64,000 nucleotides of DNA from Rudanella lutea DSM 19387 (GTDB lineage: Bacteria; Bacteroidota; Bacteroidia; Cytophagales; Spirosomataceae): positions 1,952,277 through 2,016,276 of the forward strand of contig NZ_KB913013.1 of assembly GCF_000383955.1 (NCBI RefSeq), in the 5' to 3' direction. The first letter of the stretch is position 1. Each line of letters opens with the position of its first letter. The notes below the pieces were generated by a model. The model ran no database searches. It had not been told where the DNA came from and worked only from the letters and a program-made list of their open reading frames with translations. The translations under genes and the position numbers were made by a program. This document shows, one piece after another, positions 1 to 8,235 of the stretch.

Positions 1-533
1 TCAAAAAGATGGAGTACGTGAAGGTCTCGGAGAAAAATCAGGCCCGGCACCGACGCGAAATGGATGAGCTGAACCCTATTTTACTCGCCAAAAACGAAGA
101 ACGCCCGCCCGTTTTCGACCTTCCGGTGACTAAACCTACGGCCCAATTACCGGCAGGCAAGGGCTTTGGCGACTGCCGGACATTTGCCGGGCAGCCCGCC
201 GACCGCCATACCGGCACCGACTACGCCGTGAGCGCAGGCACCCCGGTCAGGAGCGTAGGCAACGGCCGGGTTGTACTGGCCGCCAATCACTTTTTCAGCG
301 GCAACTCGGTGTACATCGACCACGGCAATGGCCTGTTGTCGGAGTATTTCCACCTCAAATCGATTGACGTAAAGCCGAACCAAACGGTAACCAAAGGCCA
401 GAAAATCGGTGTTGTGGGCGAAACCGGCCGCACTACCGGCCCCCACCTGCACTTTGGCGCGCGCTGGCATGGTGAAAAAATAAACCCCGGCTACCTGCTC
501 ATGGACCCGTCGGATATGCCGCAGGTGCAATAA
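1..533 (+). CDS. M23 family metallopeptidase (5' part outside window)
   Basis: Secreted or periplasmic zinc peptidase of the LytM/M23 type, which cuts peptide cross-links in peptidoglycan. The frame is open to the left edge, so the N-terminus is missing; the first in-window ATG is at 9. Counting from it, the zinc and catalytic residues of the family are visible: HTGTD (H67, D71), H115 in SEYFHL and the HLH pair (H146, H148), with the usual glycine-rich beta-strands between them. The stop is followed by a REP-like hairpin, and the next gene is a sodium/proton antiporter with no evident link. The family call is firm; substrate and length are unknown. Confidence 0.88.
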   Translation, partial: KKMEYVKVSEKNQARHRREMDELNPILLAKNEERPPVFDLPVTKPTAQLPAGKGFGDCRTFAGQPADRHTGTDYAVSAGTPVRSVGNGRVVLAANHFFSGNSVYIDHGNGLLSEYFHLKSIDVKPNQTVTKGQKIGVVGETGRTTGPHLHFGARWHGEKINPGYLLMDPSDMPQVQ

Positions 534-540
534 CGAACCG

Positions 541-579
541 GGGACGCGGGCAAACCGTTTGCCGGAGTATCCGCGTCCC
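541..579. repeat. REP-like nested palindrome
   Basis: GGGACGCGG (541-549) pairs with CCGCGTCCC (571-579), and inside it GGCAAAC (549-555) pairs with GTTTGCC (557-563). No T-run follows, so it is not a classical terminator. Read on the minus strand it begins GTAGGGACGCG, nearly the same words as the palindrome inside the YidD-like gene at 57864-57890, which suggests one family. Confidence 0.6.
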
Positions 580-601
580 TACACCACAACGCCCCCACTG
601 C

Positions 602-2206
602 ATGCAAGAAACGTTACTGCTCTGCCTTTTTTTACTGGTTCTGATTTCGTTGCTGGTTACGCTCGGGCAGCGGCTGCGCATCCCAATGCCCATTTTTCTG
701 GTGCTGAGCGGCCTGCTCATCGGTTTTATTCCAGGCATGCCCCTCGTTGAGGTCGACCCCGAGCTGATTTTCCTCCTTTTTCTGCCTCCACTCCTGTACG
801 AAGCCTCCTGGTTTACCTCCTGGCGGGATTTCTGGCGGTGGCGACGCATCATTGTCACGCTGGCGTTTGGGCTGGTAATCATCACCTCATTTGCGGTTGC
901 CTACGTGTCGAGCATCCTGATTCCGGGCTTTACACTGGCGCTGGGCTTTCTGCTGGGTGGCATTATTTCGCCCCCCGACGCCGTAGCGGCTACTTCGGTG
1001 CTACGGGGTGTCAATGTGTCGCGCCGGGTAACGAGCATTCTGGAAGGCGAAAGTCTCATCAACGACGCATCCAGCCTGATTGTATTTCGGTTTGCACTGG
1101 CGGCCGTCCTGTCGGGCACGTTTGTGATTCAGCAGGCTGTGGGCAGCTTTTTTGTGGTCACCTTCGGCGGAATCGGGGTGGGGCTGGCGGTGGCTGGCGT
1201 GTTGTACCTGATTCACCGGTGGCTCCCGCTGCCGGTACGCATCACCATTTTGCTCACGTTTATGGCCCCGTACATGATGTACCTAAGCGCCGAGCGGTTC
1301 CATATGTCGGGGGTGATGGCCGTGGTGAGCGGGGGGCTGTTTCTGTCTAATCAACGGCACGTTATCATGAACCACAGCGCCCGCTTACAGGGCATGTCTA
1401 TGTGGGCCACCATCGTGTTTGCGCTCAACGGGCTGGTGTTTATCCTGATTGGCCTGCAACTACCCACCATCATCAACGGCCTCGGCCGCGACACCTGGTC
1501 GGAGGCCATTGGGTACGCGGTTTTGATTACGCTGCTGCTCATTGTCACGCGGATTGGATCGGCTTTTTTCTTCTCGTCGTTCACGCAGGTAGTTGGCCGG
1601 ATTCTGCCCCATGCTGTAGCCGACCGGAATCCGGGTTGGCGGGGGCCGGTCATTGTGGGCTGGGCGGGTATGCGCGGAGTGGTATCGCTGGCTTCAGCCT
1701 TGTCGATTCCGCTTACCCTCCAGAATGGCGACCCGTTCCCGTACCGTAACCTGATACTGTTTATCACGTTTATCGTGATTCTGATTACGCTTGTTTTTCA
1801 GGGTCTTACGCTGCCCCTCATTGTACGCTGGGTACGGTACGAAGACCCCGACGGGGAAATGCCCCACCATAAGCAGGAGTACGCCATTCGGCTCAAACTG
1901 CTCGACGCGGCCCTTTGCCGACTTGAAGAACACTACCCACCGGGCGCTACGGGCAACGAACTGCTCGAGAATCTACGCCACCGGATGCAGAACGATCATC
2001 ACCTGACTACCCGCCACCTGCAATCGATGGATGGCGATCTCGACAAAATAGCCCACTACAACCGAATCGTAACGGATATACTCGACGCCAAACGCCAGAA
2101 ACTCCGCCAATTGCACCAGAAACAGGAGTTTACCGAGGAGATTATCCGCAAAGAAGAGGCCCGGCTCGACCTCGAAGAAGAGAAACTCGACCACCCGATT
2201 CACTAA
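602..2206 (+). CDS. Na+/H+ antiporter, CPA1 (NhaP/YjcE) family
   Basis: Inner-membrane monovalent cation/proton antiporter for pH and sodium homeostasis. The 534 residues carry about twelve hydrophobic segments over the first 410. CPA1 signatures are present: SPPDAVAAT (D126), EGESLINDASS (E150, N154, D155) and GWAGMRGVVSLA in the late membrane part. The last ~110 residues are a charged, helical cytoplasmic tail, as in bacterial NhaP-like proteins. ATG start chosen because the first membrane helix starts almost at once. The gene stands alone, 68 bases after the M23 gene and 83 bases before a lyase gene. Whether it moves Na+ or K+ cannot be read from the sequence. Confidence 0.93.
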   Translation: MQETLLLCLFLLVLISLLVTLGQRLRIPMPIFLVLSGLLIGFIPGMPLVEVDPELIFLLFLPPLLYEASWFTSWRDFWRWRRIIVTLAFGLVIITSFAVAYVSSILIPGFTLALGFLLGGIISPPDAVAATSVLRGVNVSRRVTSILEGESLINDASSLIVFRFALAAVLSGTFVIQQAVGSFFVVTFGGIGVGLAVAGVLYLIHRWLPLPVRITILLTFMAPYMMYLSAERFHMSGVMAVVSGGLFLSNQRHVIMNHSARLQGMSMWATIVFALNGLVFILIGLQLPTIINGLGRDTWSEAIGYAVLITLLLIVTRIGSAFFFSSFTQVVGRILPHAVADRNPGWRGPVIVGWAGMRGVVSLASALSIPLTLQNGDPFPYRNLILFITFIVILITLVFQGLTLPLIVRWVRYEDPDGEMPHHKQEYAIRLKLLDAALCRLEEHYPPGATGNELLENLRHRMQNDHHLTTRHLQSMDGDLDKIAHYNRIVTDILDAKRQKLRQLHQKQEFTEEIIRKEEARLDLEEEKLDHPIH

Positions 2207-2288
2207 CGGCCGGCCGACGCGTAAACGGGTTGGTCAAACGTCCATTAGTCTTAGGGTAAACACGCCCCGGTTTGTGCCTTTGGTAGGC

Positions 2289-4172
2289 ATGAAAACCACA
2301 ACCCGACTCGCCCTTTTTGCCTTCCTGCTTTTTCTGGTATCGACGCTTAGCCGCGCCCAGACCGACACCGTCCGGACCAACGCCAAACTGCCCGACCACC
2401 CGCGTTTGCTATTGCTGAAAGGCGAGGAAAAAGCCCTGCTCAAATCCATTCAGGCCGACCCGGTCTGGACCAAAGCGCACGGGGCTATTCTGGCCGAGTG
2501 CGACCGCATGCAGAGCCTGCCCCCCGTTGAACGTATTCAGATTGGTCGGCGGCTGCTCGACAAGTCACGCGAGGCCCTGCGCCGGATCTTCTTTTTGTCG
2601 TATGCCTACCGGCTGACGGGGCAGAAACCCTACCTCGACCGGGCCGAGCGCGAACTGCTCGCGGTGTCGGGGTTCAGCGACTGGAACCCCTCGCATTTTC
2701 TCGACGTCGCCGAGATGACTATGGCCGTAGCCATTGGTTACGATTGGCTTTACAATGACCTGTCGGAGACGGCCCGGACGCAAATCCGCGAGGCCATTCA
2801 GAAAAAAGGCATTGAGCCTTCCCTCGAAAAGAAAAATAACAGCTGGCTGACGGCTACGCACAACTGGAATCAGGTTTGCAACGCCGGCATTACGTTTGGC
2901 GCGTTGGCCGTGTACGAAAACAACCCTGAGCAGGGGCGCATGCTGGTGAACCGCGCCGTTCGGACGGTGGTGCGCGCCATGGCCGACTACGCCCCCGACG
3001 GTGCCTACCCCGAAGGCTACGGCTACTGGGGCTACGGCACCACGTTTAACGTACTCCTGATCAGCGCTCTCGAACGCGTTTTCCGCAGCGATTTTGGATT
3101 ATCCCGCCAGCCGGGTTTCATGCAAACGGCCGATTACCTCCTGCACATGACAGGCCCCTCGGGAGCCTCGTTCAATTATTCCGATGCTGGCCGTGGGGGT
3201 GGTGTTCAACCGGCCATGTTCTGGTTTTCGCAGAAGCGCAACGACCCCTCGCTCCTGTGGGTTGAGCGCACCCACCTGACCGCCGACCCTAAACCGATGC
3301 TCGGCGACCGGATTCTGCCCGCCATGATGGTCTGGGGGAAAGGCGTAAAAATAAACCGGATTACCCCGCCAGCCGCTACCCTGTGGGCAGGCAGTGGCAA
3401 AAACCCGGTGGCCCTGTTCCGGTCGTCGTGGCAAGACCCCAAAGCCGTGTATGTGGGCATGAAAGGCGGTTCGCCCTCGGTCAACCACGCCCACATGGAT
3501 GCAGGCTCGTTTGTGCTCGAAGCCAACGGCGTGCGCTGGGGCATGGACCTGGGGATGCAGGATTACAACTCGCTCGAATCGAAGGGGCTGAACATTTGGG
3601 GTAAAGACCAGAACGCCCAACGCTGGCAGGTATTTCGGTACCGCAATGAGGTACACAGCACGCTGACAATCAACAACGAGCTGCAACGGGTAAACGGAAA
3701 CGCCCCCCTGACAAGCTATGCCAGCACACCCGCTTTCCAGAACGCGACCACCGACCTGAGCACGGTGTACCAAGGGACCCTCAAAACAGCCCGCCGGGGC
3801 ATTGGGCTTATGGCGGGTAACTACGTAGTGGTGCGCGACGAGCTGGAAGTGGCAACCCAACCGGCCACCGTACGTTGGTCGCTGCTGACACCGGCCGAGG
3901 TAAAAATTACAGGGCCCAACACAGCCGAGCTGCGGAAAGATGGCCAAACGCTCACCCTGCGCGTGCAGGAACCCGCCCAGGTGACCATGAAAACCTGGAG
4001 CACCACCCCGCCCAATTCGTACGATGCCCCCAACCCCGGCTCGTCGGTGGTGGGTTTTGAGGTGCAGATGCCCGCCGGGTCAACCGGTGCGCTCACGGTC
4101 TTGCTCATTCCCGAAGGAGCCAATGTACCGGCCACCCCAACCCCGGCCCTGAGCAGTTGGCCACGTAAATAA
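2289..4172 (+). CDS. Heparinase II/III-like secreted protein (polysaccharide lyase-like)
   Basis: A 627-residue protein with a Sec signal peptide (MKTTTRLALFAFLLFLVSTL, cut after SRAQ), an alpha/alpha-toroid domain (about 30-350) and a C-terminal beta-sandwich, the layout of heparinase II/III and alginate lyase families that cleave acidic polysaccharides by beta-elimination. A VNHAHMDAGSFVLE segment near residue 400 matches the conserved His-containing region. I start at ATG 2289 since it sits directly before the signal peptide; an in-frame non-ATG start at 2274 would add five residues. A TGCCTTTG box at 2275-2282 could be the -7 element of a nearly leaderless promoter. The substrate is unknown; uronate polysaccharides are a guess from the family. 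Confidence 0.8.
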   Translation: MKTTTRLALFAFLLFLVSTLSRAQTDTVRTNAKLPDHPRLLLLKGEEKALLKSIQADPVWTKAHGAILAECDRMQSLPPVERIQIGRRLLDKSREALRRIFFLSYAYRLTGQKPYLDRAERELLAVSGFSDWNPSHFLDVAEMTMAVAIGYDWLYNDLSETARTQIREAIQKKGIEPSLEKKNNSWLTATHNWNQVCNAGITFGALAVYENNPEQGRMLVNRAVRTVVRAMADYAPDGAYPEGYGYWGYGTTFNVLLISALERVFRSDFGLSRQPGFMQTADYLLHMTGPSGASFNYSDAGRGGGVQPAMFWFSQKRNDPSLLWVERTHLTADPKPMLGDRILPAMMVWGKGVKINRITPPAATLWAGSGKNPVALFRSSWQDPKAVYVGMKGGSPSVNHAHMDAGSFVLEANGVRWGMDLGMQDYNSLESKGLNIWGKDQNAQRWQVFRYRNEVHSTLTINNELQRVNGNAPLTSYASTPAFQNATTDLSTVYQGTLKTARRGIGLMAGNYVVVRDELEVATQPATVRWSLLTPAEVKITGPNTAELRKDGQTLTLRVQEPAQVTMKTWSTTPPNSYDAPNPGSSVVGFEVQMPAGSTGALTVLLIPEGANVPATPTPALSSWPRK

Positions 4173-4233
4173 ATCCGTCGTGCGAGCACACGTTGGCGGG
4201 AACAGTCCGGCTTTTTAACCCGTGTTTTTCGGC

Positions 4234-5424
4234 ATGAAACGTCATAAACGCATTCTTCTCGGCATAGCGGGGCTCGCTTTTGGGACCTCGGTGGTTCTGA
4301 GCTGCCAGTCGGAGCGGCAGGAACGGCTGAGCCGACGAGAGCCGCCCGACGACATATCGGTGCTGGAAGCCCTGCCGTTGCGCGTACCCGAACCCACCGA
4401 CAACCCCGGTACACCCGCCAAAATTGAACTGGGCCGGATGCTTTTTTACGATCCGATTCTGTCGGGAGGGCGGGATGTGGCCTGTGCCACCTGCCACCAC
4501 CCCGACTTTGGGTACGCTGAGTTTTTGCCGGTTTCGATCGGGGTCAATGGGGAGGGAACGGGCAGCAAGCGACACTTCCGCGAGCCCAACACCATTCCGT
4601 TGGTGAAACGAAACTCGCAGTCGGTGCTCAATGCGGCTTTCAACGGGCTGACCCACGAAAACCCCGTCGGGGCCGATCAGGCACCCATGTTCTGGGACTT
4701 ACGGGCCAGCAGTCTCGAAAAACAGGCCCTCGAGCCCATCAAAGCGTTTGAAGAAATGCGGGGCCATACCTACGCCAAAGAGGTGGCCCCCGATAGCGTG
4801 GTGGCCCGGCTCCGGCGCATTGGCGAGTATCGACGCCTGTTTGGACAGGCTTTTGCCGGACCCGAGCCGGTCACGGTACCGAATCTGGCGCGGGCGTTGG
4901 CCGCCTACGAACGGACGCTGGTTGCGAATAACTCCCGCTTTGATCAGTTTATGCGGGGCGACAAATCGGCCCTCTCGCAAACCGAGCAGGAAGGGCTGGC
5001 GCTGTTTCTGAAATCGGGCTGCTCTAAGTGCCACAACGGCCCCATGCTGTCGGATTTCAAGTTGCATACCCTCGGCGTGGCCGATTACGCGGCCCTGCCC
5101 GAATTCGATGCCGGGCCGGATAACCGGTACGCGTTTCGGACACCCACGCTCCGCAACCTGAGCCGCACGGCACCGTATATGCACAACGGCACCCTCCCCG
5201 ACTTGCCCAAAGTGCTGATGTTTTACGAAGATCTGTCGGGCACTACCATTGCTAACCCGCGCGTGCAGGCCGAGCAGCTCGACCCGCTCACCAAACACCT
5301 GCGGGTGCAATTTCGCGACATCAACACGATCATTGAGTTTCTGAATACCCTCAACGATGACTCCTTCGACCGGACCATTCCGAAGCGCGTACCGAGTGGT
5401 TTGCGCGTCGGCGGGAATTTATAA
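4234..5424 (+). CDS. Di-haem cytochrome c peroxidase / MauG family lipoprotein
   Basis: Periplasmic or outer-membrane anchored c-type cytochrome of the bacterial CcpA/MauG superfamily, which reduces hydrogen peroxide or oxidises protein side chains. Two haem-binding sites are visible: CATCH (first Cys at residue 84) and CSKCH (first Cys at 263), about 180 residues apart as usual. The N-terminus is a lipoprotein signal (hydrophobic stretch ending VVLSC). ATG 4234 is preferred over the in-frame GTG at 4222. It lies 61 bases after the lyase gene on the same strand and may be co-transcribed. Bacteroidota carry many paralogues, so the exact electron donor and substrate stay open. Confidence 0.88.
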   Translation: MKRHKRILLGIAGLAFGTSVVLSCQSERQERLSRREPPDDISVLEALPLRVPEPTDNPGTPAKIELGRMLFYDPILSGGRDVACATCHHPDFGYAEFLPVSIGVNGEGTGSKRHFREPNTIPLVKRNSQSVLNAAFNGLTHENPVGADQAPMFWDLRASSLEKQALEPIKAFEEMRGHTYAKEVAPDSVVARLRRIGEYRRLFGQAFAGPEPVTVPNLARALAAYERTLVANNSRFDQFMRGDKSALSQTEQEGLALFLKSGCSKCHNGPMLSDFKLHTLGVADYAALPEFDAGPDNRYAFRTPTLRNLSRTAPYMHNGTLPDLPKVLMFYEDLSGTTIANPRVQAEQLDPLTKHLRVQFRDINTIIEFLNTLNDDSFDRTIPKRVPSGLRVGGNL

Positions 5425-5532
5425 TTGGTTTAGGGTTTTGAGTTTATCGTTTTTGGAGCACGCCGATAACGCTTTTACAATGGCAGGCGGATAACGCTAA
5501 TTTAACGTGGATTATGCATAATGGCTGACGCC

Positions 5533-5604
5533 AGGGCCTTCGACAGGCTCAGGCTGACTGGGGACTCTCAAGCCAAATGTCAGCCTGAGCCTGTCGAAGG
5601 CCCT
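5533..5604. repeat. Perfect 26-nt inverted repeat
   Basis: Left arm 5533-5558 starts AGGGCCTTCGACAGGCTCAG; right arm 5579-5604 is its exact reverse complement; the loop is 20 bases. The CCTTCGACAGGCTCAGG word is, to my knowledge, a widespread extragenic palindrome core in unrelated bacteria. No T-run follows. Confidence 0.75.
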
Positions 5605-5660
5605 AGAGCCAGTAATCATTTGTTAAACAGCTATTTGCACCAAAAATTATTTATAAATCA

Positions 5661-5840
5661 CGCTAATTTAACGGATTCGCGCTGATGAGTAAATCCGTGA
5701 AAATCGGCTCAATCCGTGTTATCCGCGTGCCAATCTTTTACGTGTAAATGGCAGGCGGATAGCGCTAATTTCACGGATTCGGGCTGATGAGTAAATCTGT
5801 GAAAATTAGCTCAATCCGTGTCATCCGCGTGCCATCTTTT
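5661..5840. repeat. Two ~78-base direct repeats, each an imperfect palindrome
   Basis: Copies at 5661-5739 and 5763-5840 share CGCTAATTT, ACGGATTCG, GCTGATGAGTAAAT, GCTCAATCCGTGT and ATCCGCGTGCCA with few differences, at a period of about 102 bases. Each copy can fold because ACGGATT and AATCCGT words face each other. A shorter relative lies at 5482-5515. Confidence 0.7.
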
Positions 5841-5890
5841 GAATTTAAATCAAACGCAGATAACGCTGAAACCACAAACAACCTCAATCT

Positions 5891-7120
5891 GTGAACCGTC
5901 GCTTTTTCATTCGCCAATCGGCTGGGGTGCTGGCCGCACCGGCGCTAACCCTCCCCGAAATTCAGCCACAACCCAAGCCCACCACCGACCGGGCGTACTG
6001 GCTCCAGACCCTGCTCAAAATTGCCGAGCCGGTGCTGGTTGCGGCAGCCGCCGGGCAACTCCGCGAAAAGATGCCCGTAGAGTCGGCGCCGGGGCAGCAG
6101 GCAAGTCGGCAGGCCGTTACCCACCTGGAGGCCCTCGGCCGCACGCTGGCGGGTATTGCGCCCTGGCTTGAGGCTGATGTACCGGCCGACGAAAAAGCCC
6201 GGCAGCAACGTTTTGGCGAACTGGCCCGGCAGGCCATTGCCCGCGCCGTTGACGCCAATAGCCCCGGTTCGTACCTCAACTGGACCAAAAACAACCAGCC
6301 CGTGGTGGATGCCGCGTTTCTGGCCCATGCCCTCGTTCGGGCGCCGAACGCCCTCTGGGCCAGGCTCGACGCCACAGCCCAACAGAACTTACTGGCAGCC
6401 CTCCGCCAAACCCGAACCATCAAGCCTTTCTTTAACAACTGGCTCCTGTTCAGTGGCATGATCGAAACGGCTTTGCTCAAACTGAGCGGTGAGGCCGACG
6501 AAATGCGGCTCGACTACGCCATTCGGCAACATGAGCAGTGGTACAAAGGCGATGGCGTATACGGCGACGGGCCTAATTTTCACTGGGATTACTACAACAG
6601 CTTCGTGATTCAACCGATGCTCGTAGACATTGTGCAGACGTTGCTGCCCTTACGAAAAGTAAGTAAAGCAGCCGTCGACCCGATTATGGCCCGCGCCAAA
6701 CGGTTTGCCGTGGTGCAGGAGCGACTCATTGCCCCCGATGGCTCGTTTGCCGCTTTCGGGCGGTCGCTGGCGTACCGGTGCGGGGCGTTTCAGCACCTGG
6801 CCCAGATGGCGCTGCAACGGTCACTCCCCGACGAGCTACCGGCCCACCAGGTTCGGTCGGCGCTGACGGCCGTGATTCGGCGGACGATGGACGCTCCCGG
6901 CACGTTTGACCCGAACGGCTGGCTGACCATTGGGCTATGCGGGCACCAGCCTTCGATCGGCGAAAATTACATCTCAACCGGGAGCCTGTACCTCTGCACA
7001 GTAGCGTTTCTGCCGCTGGGCCTCTCCCCTACCGACCCGTTCTGGAGCGGCCCCAGTGTCGATTGGACGGCCCGCAAAATCTGGTCGGGGCAAGATATAA
7101 AAGCCGATCATGCCCTGTAA
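5891..7120 (+). CDS. DUF2264 domain-containing secreted protein
   Basis: A 409-residue protein that starts with GTG and a twin-arginine-like signal (NRRFFIRQSAGVLAAPAL). The body matches the DUF2264 family: an all-alpha toroid-like fold with a YGDGPNFHWDYYNSFVIQPM segment near residue 225. The family is found beside carbohydrate-degradation genes; its reaction is not established. The next gene, 125 bases downstream on the same strand, also has a twin-arginine-like signal and a sugar-isomerase fold, so a joint catabolic role is plausible. An upstream in-frame ATG is not available, so GTG is the best start. Confidence 0.8.
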   Translation: MNRRFFIRQSAGVLAAPALTLPEIQPQPKPTTDRAYWLQTLLKIAEPVLVAAAAGQLREKMPVESAPGQQASRQAVTHLEALGRTLAGIAPWLEADVPADEKARQQRFGELARQAIARAVDANSPGSYLNWTKNNQPVVDAAFLAHALVRAPNALWARLDATAQQNLLAALRQTRTIKPFFNNWLLFSGMIETALLKLSGEADEMRLDYAIRQHEQWYKGDGVYGDGPNFHWDYYNSFVIQPMLVDIVQTLLPLRKVSKAAVDPIMARAKRFAVVQERLIAPDGSFAAFGRSLAYRCGAFQHLAQMALQRSLPDELPAHQVRSALTAVIRRTMDAPGTFDPNGWLTIGLCGHQPSIGENYISTGSLYLCTVAFLPLGLSPTDPFWSGPSVDWTARKIWSGQDIKADHAL

Positions 7121-7130
7121 AATTGAGGGA

Positions 7131-7240
7131 GTGAATGAATGTGGATGACGAATGTAAAATGGATAATAAAGAATGATTATCCGGCTGATTATCAAGTCAT
7201 TCATTACCCATTCTACACTATACATTTGATTTTCACGGAT
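7131..7240. repeat. AATGTA/AATAATG inverted-repeat element (copy 1)
   Basis: The left part carries AATGTAAAATGGATAATA and the right part, read inverted, AATGTATAGTGTAGAATG and TAATGAATGA, so the arms pair imperfectly around a TTATCCGGCTGATTAT centre. It lies between two co-oriented genes and belongs to a family with copies near 26.3, 51.3, 53.1, 55.1 and 56.9 kb. Confidence 0.6.
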
Positions 7241-7245
7241 TCCCT

Positions 7246-8184
7246 ATGACACCCTATTCCGATAGCCGCCGAACGTTTCTGAGCCGTCTGGCCACCACAG
7301 CCGCCGTAGCAGCCAGCACCGACCTCTGGGCCGCTACCCCCGCCCCCGAACCACTGCGGATTCAGGTCTTTACTAAACACCTCGACGGGTTTAGCTATGA
7401 CGAACTAGCGGGCCTCTCGGCCGAAGCCGGTTTCGATGGGCTCGATATGACCGTCAGGCCAGCGGGGCATGTGCTGCCCGAACGCGTCGCCGACGACCTG
7501 CCCCGCGCTCTTGAAGCCGCCCGGAAAGCGGGACTTAGCATCCCCACCATCGTGACAGCCCTTACGAGTGCCAGCTCGCCACAGGCCGAGGCCATCCTGA
7601 AAACAGCAGCCGCGCAGGGCGTGCGGGCCTACCGAACCGGCTGGATTGATTACCTACCAAACGAAACCATGGAAGCCGGGGTTGAGCGAATTCGCAAAGA
7701 CCTGATTGGGCTGGCCCGATTAAACCAGAAATACGGGATTCATGGCGGTTACCAGAACCACAGCGGCCAAAAATTTGGTGCCCCCGTTTGGGACCTGGCC
7801 GACGCCCTGCGGGGGCAGGATGCCCGCTACCTCGGTTGCCAGTACGATTTGTACCATGCCACCGTCGAAGGTTCGAACAGTTGGCCGCTGGGTTTCCGGC
7901 GTATTCACCCCTTCGTGCGCACCATCGACGTAAAAGATTTCCGTTGGATGGGCTCGGGTCAGAAGCTGAAAAACCAGTCGGTGCCGCTGGGCGAAGGACA
8001 AACGGATTTTCCGGCTTTTTTCCGGCTCATGAAACAGGTGGGTTTGCGACCGCTGCTATCTATCCATTTTGAGTACCCCATGCCCACCGCCAAAGACGGG
8101 GCTGAGGGGCGTAAACAACTCGTTGCAGGCATGAAACGCGACCTGTCCGTACTCAAAAACTGGCTCTCCGAAGCAGGTCTGTAG
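7246..8184 (+). CDS. Sugar phosphate isomerase/epimerase-like TIM barrel, exported
   Basis: A 312-residue xylose isomerase-like TIM barrel (AP endonuclease family 2 fold). The N-terminus is a twin-arginine-type signal (DSRRTFLSRLATTAAVAAS), so the enzyme is probably exported folded, as many Bacteroidota paralogues are. Metal-ligand positions expected for the fold are present, for example E in LSIHFEYP near residue 273 and D/H in the QYDLYHA and TIDVKDFRW segments. These enzymes isomerise or epimerise sugars or polyols; the substrate cannot be read here. It follows the DUF2264 gene and likely works with it. Confidence 0.82.
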   Translation: MTPYSDSRRTFLSRLATTAAVAASTDLWAATPAPEPLRIQVFTKHLDGFSYDELAGLSAEAGFDGLDMTVRPAGHVLPERVADDLPRALEAARKAGLSIPTIVTALTSASSPQAEAILKTAAAQGVRAYRTGWIDYLPNETMEAGVERIRKDLIGLARLNQKYGIHGGYQNHSGQKFGAPVWDLADALRGQDARYLGCQYDLYHATVEGSNSWPLGFRRIHPFVRTIDVKDFRWMGSGQKLKNQSVPLGEGQTDFPAFFRLMKQVGLRPLLSIHFEYPMPTAKDGAEGRKQLVAGMKRDLSVLKNWLSEAGL

Positions 8185-8235
8185 CCATTCCGGCTTCACC
8201 AAATCCCCAAATCACTCAATCACTTAATCACTCAT

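Larger units (their letters stand above)
5425..5890. other. Gene-free repeat region between peroxidase and DUF2264 genes
   Basis: This 466-base gap has no credible gene. It contains the 15-mer GTTTATCGTTTTTGG (5442-5456), which occurs inverted at 19736-19750, a perfect 26-nt inverted repeat (5533-5604) and two ~78-base tandem copies (5661-5739, 5763-5840). A partial third copy of the tandem unit begins at about 5482, and a degenerate trace (CGCAGATAACGCTGAAA) abuts the GTG start at 5891. It therefore looks like a landing site for several families of intergenic repeats. Confidence 0.7.

Noticed and set aside
3099-3947. Open frame antisense to the heparinase-like gene
   Set aside because: Shadow of a well-supported gene; no start context, no domain.
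5425-5890. Insertion sequence remnant
   Set aside because: Repeats are present but no transposase fragment or target duplication is recognisable.
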